A stretch of 64,000 nucleotides of DNA, from assembly GCA_020634565.1 (NCBI GenBank), contig JACKBN010000014.1, positions 98,640 through 162,639 of the forward strand, read 5' to 3'. A program made the translations under genes and the position numbers. How positions within the stretch are numbered: the stretch's first letter is position 1; every line of letters starts with the position of its first letter. Positions 54,824 through 63,221 of this stretch are shown here, in pieces. This DNA is from Ardenticatenaceae bacterium. Its GTDB lineage: Bacteria; Chloroflexota; Anaerolineae; Promineifilales; Promineifilaceae. The notes under the pieces were generated by a model, which was given only the letters and a program-made list of their open reading frames with translations, had not been told where the DNA came from and did no database searches.

Positions 54824-56239
54824 TTAGGGCGTCGGAGTGGCTGAGGGGGTTTGCGTTGGCGTGGGGGTTGCCGTAGGAACAGCGCCTTGCCAGCTAAAAA
54901 AGGCATCGGCACTGGCAGAACCGCCAAAGGTGTAGATGGGCAGCCCATCGGAGCGGGTACCGGTAACCTGCACAATGCTGACGCGCCAGCGCATCTGGAA
55001 CAGCTCAGCGGTGGTGGGTCGCCAGGCAGACGGCACCCGGTAAGCCGTGTCTCGGGTGAAGCCACGCCAGGGCAGCTCGTCCAGATCGTCAATGTTGGAC
55101 AGTTCCACCATGTACATTTCATTTTCGGCGAGGGGCTTAACGGCCGTCCATTGCAGCACAATTTGCTCATTCACCGACTCCACCACGGTGCCAGCCACCG
55201 GATAAAGCAGTTGCGGTCCAGGCGGTGGCTGCGTCTCTGTGGGCGTGGGGGATGGTCCAGGCGTGGGCGGCAGCGATTGGCCGTAAATAATTTCAGGAAT
55301 GCAAACCGGATCGCCGGGCTGCACCAGGGATGGATCGGCAATGCGGTTCACCTGTGCCAACAGCTCAAACGGCACGCCAAAGCGGCTGGCAATCCCCACA
55401 ATAGAATCCCCTTCTTGCACCTGGTATAAATCGCAGCCGGTTGGGTCTACCAATACGGTCTCGCCGTTAATTTCGGCAGAGACAATTTGCAGCGGTGGCG
55501 TGGGCGTGGGCCAGGGAATGTTGAGCTGCTGGTCCACCTGCACCTGCGTGTTATCGGTCAACCCATTGGCAGCCGCAATCGCCTCTGGGGCAATGCGATA
55601 AATGACCGAGATGCCAATGAGCGTCTCGCCGCTGCTCACGGTGTGGAAGCGGGGCGGACGCGGCGTGTCGGTGGGGGCTGGCGTGGGCGTGATGCTGGGG
55701 GTAGGCGTAGGCGGGCTGGTCTCGCTGGGCAGCGGCGTCCAGGTGGGCGTAAAGGTCACGGTAGCCGGGATAGGCGTGGCCGATGGCGCAATCACCATGC
55801 TCACCTCATCACCCTGATATTGCAAAATCAGCACGCCGATCACCACGATGATGACAAAAAAGACGGCCGTCATGCCCAAAACCAACGGTGTCTGCCGCTC
55901 ACGCATCACGGATTCCACCACTTCGGGGGCATCGGGTACGGCCGTTGTGGGGGCGGGGGCCACACGTTTGAATGTGGGAATGTCCGGGGTGGTTTCGGGG
56001 GCTGGAGAAACGGCCGTTTCGGCCTCAGGCGCAATCTCCGGTTTAGCAGCAGGTTCAGGCGGGGGCGGGCTTTGTGGCTCGCTGCTCAGTTCTGCCTCGG
56101 CTGCTGGCTGCGGCGGCACAACAGGTTCCAACCGCGCACCACACATCAAACAGAGGGTGGCATCCGCGGCGACAACCGTGTCGCAAGAGGGGCAGCGCCG
56201 TTCATCCGGCGGGAGGGATAAATCAGAAGGTTCGCTCAT
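54824..56239 (-). CDS. Zinc-ribbon, single-helix, LysM protein
   Basis: 471 residues; ATG 56239 or 56242. N-terminal zinc ribbon CPSCDTVVAADATLCLMCG (~17-35) followed by a Pro/Glu-rich segment, one membrane helix (~115-138, LVLGMTAVFFVIIVVIGVLIL), a TPTPT-rich spacer and two LysM domains: HTVSSGETLIGISVIYRIA (~200) and YQVQEGDSIVGIASRFGVP (~285), each ending NxPxP-like. Beyond is a ~120-residue beta domain with Trp-rich LQWTAVKPLAENEMYMVEL and a TPTPTQTPSATPTP tail. LysM would bind peptidoglycan or glycan outside; the ribbon is inside. Function unknown. Confidence 0.85.
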   Translation of the reverse strand: MSEPSDLSLPPDERRCPSCDTVVAADATLCLMCGARLEPVVPPQPAAEAELSSEPQSPPPPEPAAKPEIAPEAETAVSPAPETTPDIPTFKRVAPAPTTAVPDAPEVVESVMRERQTPLVLGMTAVFFVIIVVIGVLILQYQGDEVSMVIAPSATPIPATVTFTPTWTPLPSETSPPTPTPSITPTPAPTDTPRPPRFHTVSSGETLIGISVIYRIAPEAIAAANGLTDNTQVQVDQQLNIPWPTPTPPLQIVSAEINGETVLVDPTGCDLYQVQEGDSIVGIASRFGVPFELLAQVNRIADPSLVQPGDPVCIPEIIYGQSLPPTPGPSPTPTETQPPPGPQLLYPVAGTVVESVNEQIVLQWTAVKPLAENEMYMVELSNIDDLDELPWRGFTRDTAYRVPSAWRPTTAELFQMRWRVSIVQVTGTRSDGLPIYTFGGSASADAFFSWQGAVPTATPTPTQTPSATPTP

Positions 56240-56361
56240 CATTTTTAGGCAACTATGGCATAATTAACGCATCATGTCATAGAGCGCGGCATTATACCAA
56301 GCCAGATGCTCACCTGCCAGTTGCAGCGAGCGTCACTCATATCGGGTTCAGGGAACAGTAG

Positions 56362-56571
56362 ATGAGCCAGACAGCAAAAAAAGATGAAGCAAGTGGGGGA
56401 AACGGCCGTTACTGGTGGCGCAAACCAGATGAGGCAAAGTGTACCCATCCCCAGCCCAAGCCGGGAGACATCTGCACGCACTGCGGCGAAGGCAAGCTAG
56501 CCTTCGATGGCCTGTTCATCCTGGCCTGCGACCGCTGCCAGCAAATTGCTGACAGCGGCGGCTTTACCTGA
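56362..56571 (+). CDS. Small zinc-finger-like protein
   Basis: 69 residues, AGGGAA before ATG 56362. Cysteine pattern C-x10-C-x2-C ... C-x2-C in KCTHPQPKPGDICTHCGEGKLAFDG and LACDRCQQIAD suggests one treble-clef or ribbon zinc site. No helix-turn-helix or catalytic motif; polar, probably cytosolic. Divergent from the LysM gene, with start codons 123 bases apart. AACGGCCGT is read here as NGR. Confidence 0.65.
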   Translation: MSQTAKKDEASGGNGRYWWRKPDEAKCTHPQPKPGDICTHCGEGKLAFDGLFILACDRCQQIADSGGFT

Positions 56572-56609
56572 TAGTTTTCCCTTCAAGCGACGTGCTCGCT
56601 TGCTAAAAT

Positions 56610-58240
56610 TTACGGCCGTTCCAAATTCGGCATTGTTCCCAAAGCAGCTTCCAGGGCTTCAACCGTGACGCCAAGCTGTTGGGCTACGGCTGTCAAATTG
56701 GGTTGTCCTTGACCCGGCTCGCCAAGGGCATTGTGCAGCACCTCCTCGCTAACACCCAGAGCAGCGGCGGCTTCGGCCAGCGGCCCACCCGCAGCAGGCG
56801 CAGCGGATGCGGGCATCTCACCAGTTAACGCAGGGGCCGCTGACTCTGCTGGCAAGTTCGAGCTGTTGGTGGTGGCAAACGTGCCGGTAGCAACGCTCAC
56901 TTCACCGTCCCGGACACAGCGCACGGTGTTGTAAATGCGAATCGCGTCACCTTGTGGGCCGTGCCCGGTCGGATACGCATCGGGTCGCCGCTTTTGGGAT
57001 CGCTGCGTTGGGCACCTGCACCGTGCACATCCAGCCAACTGCCGTTCATATACCCCAGCGCCTCGCCAAAGGCGATATAGACAGCATTGGCTCCCGGCAT
57101 CTGAGTCATATTGGCGTGGGTGGTGCTGGTCCAGTAGGTGGCGTAGTCTGGCTGGCCTGCTTCGTTGGTAATTTGGCTGGCGTTAAACAGGGGGTCAATC
57201 GCTGCAGAATGGGTTGTGTCGGGGGAACGGCCGTAATCCACCAAATATTGCAGCTCTTTAGCATTGGGCAGCCGCCAATCCTCGTAACCGCCGGTGCTGA
57301 GCGATTCACAGTAGGTCAAGGCGTCGGCCCAAACCATGCCGCTGCCGCTGTCGTCTTGCTGCCACATCAGGCCGGTGGCGCTGTCGCTGATGGTGCCGTT
57401 GCCGTTGTCGGTGAAGCTGTGGCTGCCGTACTCAGTCGTGCCGCGCACCAGCAGAACGTAATATTCTTTGTTGTTGCTAGTGGGGTACCCTTTAATACGG
57501 CCGTCTGCAAAATTCACGCCAAACATTGCCTCTGACCCGCCCATCACGGTACTTTCATACAACGTGCTAGAGGCAAATTGGGCATCAATGAGCCGTTCAC
57601 CTGCGCTGGTGTCACCATATCCAAAGGCAAAGTAATCGGTGTCGATGAACGGCGTCAGGCCAGCGGTGTCGGTGCCGTTATAACCACTCACATCAAAGCC
57701 ACTGAAATCAATCAGCGAATACAGTTCAGTGATGGTAGGCAGCCGCCAATCGTCATACCCGGCCAGCGTAGATGTTTCGGCATCGGCCAGTGCTTCGCTG
57801 TAGGTCAACTTGTCAGCGACGTTAATCGTGCCGTTGCCATCCCGCTCGGGCGATTGCTGCCACATGAGTCCGGTAACAAGGTCGGTGACGGTGCCGTCGC
57901 CATTGTTTTGGAAGGCAGGCGCATTGCTGACGTAATTGGCATCCTGGCCAAAAAAGGGTTCGCTGGCGGTGGGGCAGCTAATTTGGCGACCATCGACATC
58001 GTAGCAGGCGTCTTGCCCGGTATCGGGGATGGTAATGCGGCTGGCAGCTTCTGCCGTAACCACTGGCAGAAACAGATCAGCCTCGGCGGCAGCTGGCTCG
58101 TCAGCCAGCGCATGGGTTGTTTCGGCCAGCACCGGGGCGGCGTTGCTTTCCACGGCCAAATTTGGGGCTGGCCCGGTACAAGCAGCTAACAGGTAAATTG
58201 CAAAAAGAGAGATGAACAGGAAGAGTTTGGTTGGTTTCAT
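56610..58240 (-). pseudogene. DUF1566-type lipoprotein, frameshifted near the C-terminus
   Basis: N-terminus has a lipoprotein signal, IYLLAAC lipobox (~21). Two DUF1566 (FGE-sulfatase/lectin-like) units follow, each with GDGTVTDLVTGLMWQQS / GNGTISDSATGLMWQQD and GYDDWRLPTITEL / GYEDWRLPNAKEL. The frame from 58240 stops at 56897, but the expected continuation DPDAYPTGHGPQGDAIRIYN is in ORF 56610-57038. The switch is at the G-run 56982-56984; one extra base restores a ~543-residue protein. The tail has two similar helical segments (AAALGVSEEVLHNALG, VAQQLGVTVEALEAALG). DUF1566 domains are usually surface proteins; ligand unknown. Confidence 0.82.
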
Positions 58241-58373
58241 GATGAGCTCCTAAATAATGTGTGCGACGTGGCGCAAGTTTGGCTGAATCTACATGCAGAT
58301 TAGCCAGCAGTTGTTTAGGAATTATGAAGGAATCGTAACCAAACTGTTCGGCAAGGAAACCGGACAAATGCAA

Positions 58374-58416
58374 AACGGCCGTTTCCTCCCCCAACTCCCC
58401 CCAGGAAACGGCCGTT
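58374..58416. repeat. Perfect 14-bp inverted repeat built from two ACGGCCGT palindromes
   Basis: AACGGCCGTTTCCT (58374-58387) and AGGAAACGGCCGTT (58403-58416) are exact reverse complements around a 15-base all-C/A/T loop with no G. Each arm contains its own 10-bp palindrome, so several hairpin and cruciform forms are possible. It lies behind the small membrane gene (stop 58448, minus strand) and ahead of the lipoprotein gene. Confidence 0.9.
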
Positions 58417-58447
58417 ATGCAATTTAGCGCTTGTACTGATTGTGGCT

Positions 58448-58573
58448 CTATCCAGCCAACTGAGGCGCAAATCGATTGGTGAGCCATTTCACCAGCATCA
58501 CCACGCCAAAAGGCAGTACAAAACGCGCCACGAATAAAGTCAGCAGAATGAGAACGGCCGTTACTGTGTTCAT
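58448..58573 (-). CDS. Small single-helix membrane protein
   Basis: 41 residues from ATG 58573, chosen because AGGAGGTTTAAG sits directly before it; upstream in-frame ATGs extend into non-coding sequence. One membrane helix (~5-30, VLILLTLFVARFVLPFGVVMLV) with a short basic tail KWLTNRFAPQLAG. Function unknown; the perfect ribosome site argues that it is real. It sits alone between the DUF1566 gene and a 385-base spacer. Confidence 0.6.
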   Translation of the reverse strand: MNTVTAVLILLTLFVARFVLPFGVVMLVKWLTNRFAPQLAG

Positions 58574-58958
58574 CTTAAACCTCCTGCACCTATGCCTACT
58601 TGCGGCTGGTGCCGATTTCCAATTAGCTATGGAAATAGAATAGAGGCTGAAGGAACGGCCGTCTATTCGGCAACCCCGCCATCTTCCCTTGGGTAAAATC
58701 CCCCACAAACCAGCCCAAATGACGTCTATTGGCCCAGCTATTAGGCAAAACAGCCAAAAAACCAGTTGGCAAGCCAAAATCACCCCATTTTTATGTGGGG
58801 TGAATCCCCCAAACAAAAATACGCCTCACACCTGATTTACGCTCCGCACCCCATTTTCTACACTACTTACATGCCTTCTTTTGGCTGACTTTACGTTTCA
58901 ATGAAACACACTTTTATGGGCAGAGAACAATCTGACCAACTTTTTACAGGAGCATCCT
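58574..58958. other. 385-base spacer upstream of octaheme operon
   Basis: No gene seen. It contains a hairpin CACCCCA (58781-58787) / TGGGGTG (58796-58802), two copies of GACGTCTATT-like sequence (58660-58730) and one ACGGCCGT at 58655. The ribosome site AGGAG lies before ATG 58959. A regulated promoter for the cytochrome operon is likely here, but I cannot point to a clear -35/-10. Confidence 0.5.
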
Positions 58959-59963
58959 ATGTTCAAACGAATCATGATGGGGGTGACTTTCGCACTGATA
59001 CTGGGCTTTGTTACGTTTGCCGTAACTCAGGCCCAAACAGAGCCGGAAGTCTACGGCTCCGATGACTGCGGCGAATGCCACGATGCAGTTACAGCACAAT
59101 GGGAAAACAGCGCTCACGGCCATGCCAGCATAGCCGAGGCGTTTTTAGCTGCCTGGGAAGAAGAAGGTAGCCCCCAAGAGTGTTTGAGCTGCCACACCAC
59201 TGGCTTCGACTCCGCCACCGGAACCTATGAAAAAGAAGGCGTTGCCTGCGAAACCTGTCACCCTTCCGACCCGGCGGAACATCCGCAAAAAATTATGCAA
59301 ACCGACATCTCCTCACGCATGTGTGGCGATTGTCACGTTGATACCTTCACTGAATGGGAAACCAGCGTGCATGGGCAAGAAGAACTCACCTGCGCTCGCT
59401 GCCACAATCCCCACTCCAACGAGCTGCGCGCAGGCAGTATGCAAGACACCTGCCGCGCCTGCCATAAAGAAGAAACCCACTTCTTTACCTTTACAGCGCA
59501 CGCAGAAGAAGGCCTGCTCTGCACCGATTGCCATCTTTCAACCAAGAATGAGCCATTGGGCAACGGACACAGCCAAATCAGCCACACCTTCTCTATTGGG
59601 GCCGACACCTGCACCGCCTGTCACAACGAAGAAATGCACGACGCGCAGGTCACGGCGACCGTCATGGGTGGGGAATCCGCCTCACTGCCCGGCCAACTTC
59701 TGGCCAGCGCAACCAGCACCGAGACGGACAGCAGCGACTGCACCTACGAAGGTGAAGAACAGGTAATGGAAGCCGGCTTCCTAACGCTGAACAGCGAAGG
59801 AACCGATTCGGCCATGCCTCAACCATCGGCCAACAGCCCGTACAACTTTGCCGTACTGGCCGCCCTGATTGGTATGGCTTTTGGTCTGGTAGGCTCGCCG
59901 TGGCTGGAAAAATGGCAAGACAAACTACGTGCCGAAAAAGACGGAGGCCGTAATGAGCACTAA
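58959..59963 (+). CDS. Octaheme cytochrome c, membrane-anchored
   Basis: 334 residues with Sec signal (residues ~1-27, FALILGFVTFAVTQAQ). Eight CXXCH motifs are present in order: CGECH, CLSCH, CETCH, CGDCH, CARCH, CRACH, CTDCH, CTACH (residues ~36 to ~220). The first, with WENSAHGH, resembles cytochrome c-554-like proteins. A C-terminal ~100-residue part has a membrane helix (~290-312, FAVLAALIGMAFGLVG). No CXXCK active-site motif is visible, so electron transfer rather than nitrite reduction is likely. Outside the membrane. The next gene starts inside its last 11 bases. First gene of the 58.9-62.0 kb operon. Confidence 0.9.
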   Translation: MFKRIMMGVTFALILGFVTFAVTQAQTEPEVYGSDDCGECHDAVTAQWENSAHGHASIAEAFLAAWEEEGSPQECLSCHTTGFDSATGTYEKEGVACETCHPSDPAEHPQKIMQTDISSRMCGDCHVDTFTEWETSVHGQEELTCARCHNPHSNELRAGSMQDTCRACHKEETHFFTFTAHAEEGLLCTDCHLSTKNEPLGNGHSQISHTFSIGADTCTACHNEEMHDAQVTATVMGGESASLPGQLLASATSTETDSSDCTYEGEEQVMEAGFLTLNSEGTDSAMPQPSANSPYNFAVLAALIGMAFGLVGSPWLEKWQDKLRAEKDGGRNEH

Positions 59964-60741
59964 AGTTGGACGACGCGATTTTATTAAACTGGCAGCTGTA
60001 GGAACGGCCGTTACCACCGTAACCATCGCCGCCAACAGGAACCCACTGCCCGAAGCAGGGTCAGAAGCGGAAACCAGCCCGTACCGCTGGGCCATGGTCA
60101 TCGACCAGGCCAAATGCGTGGGCTGCGGCGAGTGCAGCCTGGCCTGCCAGGCCCACAACGACACCCGCGCCGACGCACCCTGGAACCGGATGATCGAGCT
60201 GGAACCGATCAACGGCGAAGCCGTATACGCCCCGGTGCCCTGCATGCATTGTGAAAACGCACCGTGTGTAGACATCTGCCCGGTTGGGGCTACCTACCAT
60301 CGCGCCGACGGCATCGTGATGATGGATTACGAAAAATGCATCGGCTGCCGCTACTGCCAGCTGGCCTGCCCGTACGGCGCCCGGACCTTCAATTGGGACA
60401 AAAACACGGCAGAAAATCCGGCCGTTCCCGAATGGGGCGAACCCGAAGTGGAACGTCGTCCTCGCGGCGTGGCCGAAAAATGCACCTTCTGCTTCCACCG
60501 CATTGACCGCGGTCTGGCGGAAGGGCTCATGCCCGGCATCGACCGGCAGGCAACACCCGCTTGTGTGGCCGCCTGCCCCACCGGCGCCCGCATGTTTGGC
60601 GACCTGAACGATCCCGATTCGCCTGTCAGCCAGGCATTGGCCAAATATCCCTCGGTGCGGCTGCGTCAGGATTTGGGCACCAATCCACGTGTTTACTACC
60701 TGCCCGCCCGCCGCGAAGAAGTTGAAGAAGGTGTATCATGA
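59953..60741 (+). CDS. TAT-exported 4Fe-4S ferredoxin subunit (PsrB/DmsB/NrfC type)
   Basis: 262 residues from ATG 59953 with GGAGG at 59943. The twin-arginine motif GRRDFIKLA is at residues 6-14. Cys clusters follow the four-cluster layout: CVGCGECSLAC, CMHCENAPCVDIC, CIGCRYCQLAC and CTFCFHRID plus CVAACP. Such subunits pass electrons between a catalytic or cytochrome subunit and an NrfD membrane subunit. The overlap with both neighbours (11 and 4 bases) indicates coupled translation. No molybdopterin subunit is near. Confidence 0.93.
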   Translation: MSTKVGRRDFIKLAAVGTAVTTVTIAANRNPLPEAGSEAETSPYRWAMVIDQAKCVGCGECSLACQAHNDTRADAPWNRMIELEPINGEAVYAPVPCMHCENAPCVDICPVGATYHRADGIVMMDYEKCIGCRYCQLACPYGARTFNWDKNTAENPAVPEWGEPEVERRPRGVAEKCTFCFHRIDRGLAEGLMPGIDRQATPACVAACPTGARMFGDLNDPDSPVSQALAKYPSVRLRQDLGTNPRVYYLPARREEVEEGVS

Positions 60742-61991
60742 TCGAGAAAATTAAACTGCACCGTTTCGCTTTCCCCCTTTGGGTCGGCGTATTGGCCCTG
60801 ATTATGATCATAGCCGTGGGCGCGGCGCTCACCGTGTTCATCAACGGCCTGGTGGTAACCAATCTCACCGATTTGGTGCCCTGGGGCTTGTGGATTGGCA
60901 TTGACCTATCCGCCATTGCCCTTAGCGCGGGTGCATTCACGCTTTCAGCGGCCGTTTATTTATTAGGCTGGAAGCAATTGCAACCAGTGGCGCGAACGGC
61001 CGTATTCGTGGGCTTCCTCGGCTACAGCATGGCCATGCTCTGCTTGCTCATGGACATTGGCCGCCCTGACCGCTTCTGGCACGCCGTTGCCTTCTGGAAC
61101 GTACACTCCCCGCTGTGGGAAGTGACCATGTGCGTCATGTTCTACTTCACTGTGCTGCTGCTGGAAGTGCTGCCCATCTTTGGCGAAGCAAGCTGGTTCA
61201 AGGCTCGCTGGCCCAAGCTGTCACATCGGCTGCATGGCATTCATAAATTTGCGCCCGTACTGGCCATCTTTGGTCTTGGCTTCTCACTGCTGCATCAATC
61301 GTCACTGGGGGCCACCTACGGCGTGCTCAAAGCCCGCCCCATCTGGTACAAGCCCAGCCTGGCCGTTCTGTTCATCTTTTCGGCCGTGATTGGTGGCCTG
61401 GCGCTGACGGTGCTGGCCTCCAAGCTGGCAGCCCTCTTCTCAGAGAAAGCCAACGTGCGGAATGACATCCTGGACAAGGTATCCCAAACAATCGGCTGGA
61501 TGCTGCTAGGCTACTTATACCTGCGCTTCTGGGATACGCTGGGGATGGAATACACGCTGGAACCAGGCCGCACCGAAGGGCTGCACATTCTCACCACCGG
61601 TGCGTTAGCCTTTAACTTCTGGGTTGGGGAGATTGTGCTGGGAATTTTGACACCGGCAATCATTCTGGTGACAGGCAAGCTGCGGCGTGAGCCACGGCTG
61701 CACCTGCTGGCGCTGGTGTTGACCGTTGGCGGTCTGGTAGCCTACCGTTGGGATACCAACATTGTGGGCCAGATGGTGGCCTTTAGCTACCTGCCTACGC
61801 AGCTAGAGCCACTGTACACGGCATACAAACCAGCCCTGGTAGAAATTCTGGTTGGCTTGGGCGTCATCGCCTACGGACTGCTAGCCTTCACGCTGGGTGT
61901 GCGTTACCTGGGCGTTGTAGACCACAGTTCTTTGCCAGAAGAGATTGCCGAACCAGTTCTATTGCAACCTGTAGCGGCGCCTACCGATTAG
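60738..61991 (+). CDS. NrfD/PsrC-family quinone-interacting membrane subunit
   Basis: 417 residues, ~9-10 membrane helices. Typical NrfD marks: LTDLVPWGLWIGIDLSAIALSAGAF near the N-terminus, CLLMDIGRPDRFWHAVAFWNVHSPLWEVTMCVMFY (~95-130) and HKFAPVLAIFGLGFSLLHQSSLGATYG. NrfD proteins exchange electrons with the quinone pool and may pump or move protons. Together with the octaheme cytochrome and ferredoxin it forms a three-part quinone/cytochrome module similar to Nrf, Qrc or alternative complex III cores, but missing any recognised catalytic enzyme. Confidence 0.93.
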   Translation: MIEKIKLHRFAFPLWVGVLALIMIIAVGAALTVFINGLVVTNLTDLVPWGLWIGIDLSAIALSAGAFTLSAAVYLLGWKQLQPVARTAVFVGFLGYSMAMLCLLMDIGRPDRFWHAVAFWNVHSPLWEVTMCVMFYFTVLLLEVLPIFGEASWFKARWPKLSHRLHGIHKFAPVLAIFGLGFSLLHQSSLGATYGVLKARPIWYKPSLAVLFIFSAVIGGLALTVLASKLAALFSEKANVRNDILDKVSQTIGWMLLGYLYLRFWDTLGMEYTLEPGRTEGLHILTTGALAFNFWVGEIVLGILTPAIILVTGKLRREPRLHLLALVLTVGGLVAYRWDTNIVGQMVAFSYLPTQLEPLYTAYKPALVEILVGLGVIAYGLLAFTLGVRYLGVVDHSSLPEEIAEPVLLQPVAAPTD

Positions 61992-62074
61992 TAAAATCAA
62001 TGAATGGAATGAGCATCCTCGGCATATAATTTAAGATTGAGAATGCTCATTCCTAGTTGATTTCAAGGATGATT

Positions 62075-62425
62075 ATGATGAACGCATCACAAGCAACTTT
62101 TACAATGATGCTCTTATTTGCGCTCCGTTGCCTGGTGCCGCTGGCGCTGATTTTCGGTATTGGTTATGCCATGAACTGGATGGTGGACCGTTGGGAAGCC
62201 CAGGCTGCCGCAGAAGAGAGTGTCGTGTTGGGAACGGCCGTTGCTATCGAAACAAAAGGTCGCTGCTGGGCTTTTAAACAATGTGCGGAAGAATTACGGG
62301 AAGAGTGCCCCGGCTTCAAAGCGCAAATGACACCCTGTTGGTTAGCGCGGACACGCGCCGAAGGCAGTCTGCCAGACGAATGCCTGGTCTGCCCCATTTA
62401 TAAACAAACGCCCTCCTTCGCTTAA
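62075..62425 (+). CDS. Small membrane protein with two-CW-like cysteine domain
   Basis: 116 residues from ATG 62075 with AAGGA upstream. One membrane helix (~10-32, LLFALRCLVPLALIFGIGYAM), then a soluble domain with GRCWAFKQCAEELREECPGF and PCWLARTRAEGSLPDECLVCPIY. The pairs of Cys-Trp and six cysteines fit the two-CW domain pattern, often seen next to redox or methyl-accepting proteins. Could bind metal or a redox cofactor beside the NrfD complex (inference). Position 83 bases behind the NrfD gene. Confidence 0.65.
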   Translation: MMNASQATFTMMLLFALRCLVPLALIFGIGYAMNWMVDRWEAQAAAEESVVLGTAVAIETKGRCWAFKQCAEELREECPGFKAQMTPCWLARTRAEGSLPDECLVCPIYKQTPSFA

Positions 62426-62428
62426 ACC

Positions 62429-62459
62429 TGTAGAGACGTTGCCAGGCAGCGTCTCTACA
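62429..62459. terminator. Hairpin between converging genes (GTAGAGACG type)
   Basis: TGTAGAGACG (62429-62438) and CGTCTCTACA (62450-62459) are exact reverse complements around an 11-base loop, three bases after the two-CW stop. GTAGAGACG/CGTCTCTAC hairpins are widespread spacer repeats in several bacterial groups, as I recall. It probably ends transcription from both sides, although the T-run is short. Confidence 0.75.
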
Positions 62460-62464
62460 TTTCT

Positions 62465-63124
62465 TTATTCCTCTAAGCCAATTAACCCGTGCCGAATAGC
62501 ATATTTCACCAGTTCAATCCGGCTGTGCAGGTTTAGCTTGCGCATAATATTTTCCCGGTGACGATCCACCGTTTTGACGCTAATCACCAGCTTGTCGGCA
62601 ATTTCGGGATTGGTCAGCCCTTCAGCAATGAGCACCAACACCTCCTGCTCCCGCGGCGTCAGGTCGCTCACCAACGTGACGGCATCACCGCCGCCATCTC
62701 CGCCCAAATAGCTTTGCACCAACCGTGTAGCCAATGACGGGTAGAGAAATACTTCGCCCCGGCTCACCGTGCGGATGGCGTGTACCAGCTCATCTGGCGC
62801 GGCCCGTTTGGGCAAGTAGCCGGAAGCGCCGGCCTGGAGCATTTCAAAAAAGTATTGGTCATCTTCGTGCATGGTGAGGGCCAATACGGCCGTATCTTCC
62901 CCCGCCTCTTTTATCTGCCGCGTCGCCTCAATGCCATTCATCCCCGGCATCTGAATATCCATCAAAATGACATCTGGCTGGAGCCGAAGAACCTGGGCCA
63001 GGGCTTCCTTGCCGGACTCCGCTTCGCCCACAATTTCTATGTCAGGTTGGGCTTGCAGCAGCATGCGCAGCCCGGAACGAACCACCGCATGATCGTCAGC
63101 CAAAACCAGCTTAATTTTAGACAT
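62465..63124 (-). CDS. NarL/FixJ-family response regulator
   Basis: 219 residues from ATG 63124 with GGAGG upstream; the TTG at 63139 is rejected. Receiver domain: VLADDHAVVRSGLRMLL, phosphoacceptor in DVILMDIQMPGMNGIEA, TMHEDDQYF Thr site and Lys in GYLPKRAAPDEL. Output is a LuxR-type helix-turn-helix: LTPREQEVLVLIAEGLTNPEIADKLVISVKTVDRHRENIM. Paired with the sensor kinase just upstream (63222). Such pairs in Chloroflexota often control respiration or stress, but the regulon here is unknown. Confidence 0.95.
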   Translation of the reverse strand: MSKIKLVLADDHAVVRSGLRMLLQAQPDIEIVGEAESGKEALAQVLRLQPDVILMDIQMPGMNGIEATRQIKEAGEDTAVLALTMHEDDQYFFEMLQAGASGYLPKRAAPDELVHAIRTVSRGEVFLYPSLATRLVQSYLGGDGGGDAVTLVSDLTPREQEVLVLIAEGLTNPEIADKLVISVKTVDRHRENIMRKLNLHSRIELVKYAIRHGLIGLEE

Positions 63125-63142
63125 CCTTGCCTCCGACAAACA

Positions 63143-63215
63143 AACCGCAGATTAGCATAGATTCACGCAAATTTTTACCGTTTAATCTGCGAAAATCTGT
63201 GACAACCTGTGGCTA
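63143..63215. repeat. CGCAGAT / ATCTGCGAAAATCTGTG spacer repeat
   Basis: ACCGCAGATTAGCATAGATT and TTAATCTGCGAAAATCTGTG form an imperfect inverted pair between the sensor kinase and its regulator on the minus strand. Same class as 33261 and 46080. Its position inside a likely operon could set the ratio of the two proteins. Confidence 0.65.
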
Positions 63216-63221
63216 AAAATT

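Noticed and set aside
56610..57038. Separate small gene after the DUF1566 stop
   Set aside because: Its first part continues the DUF1566 pattern exactly one base out of frame; it is the C-terminus of the same protein.
59227..59766. Plus-strand frame of 179 codons inside the cytochrome gene
   Set aside because: Alternate frame of the octaheme gene, which has eight CXXCH motifs; the shadow has none.
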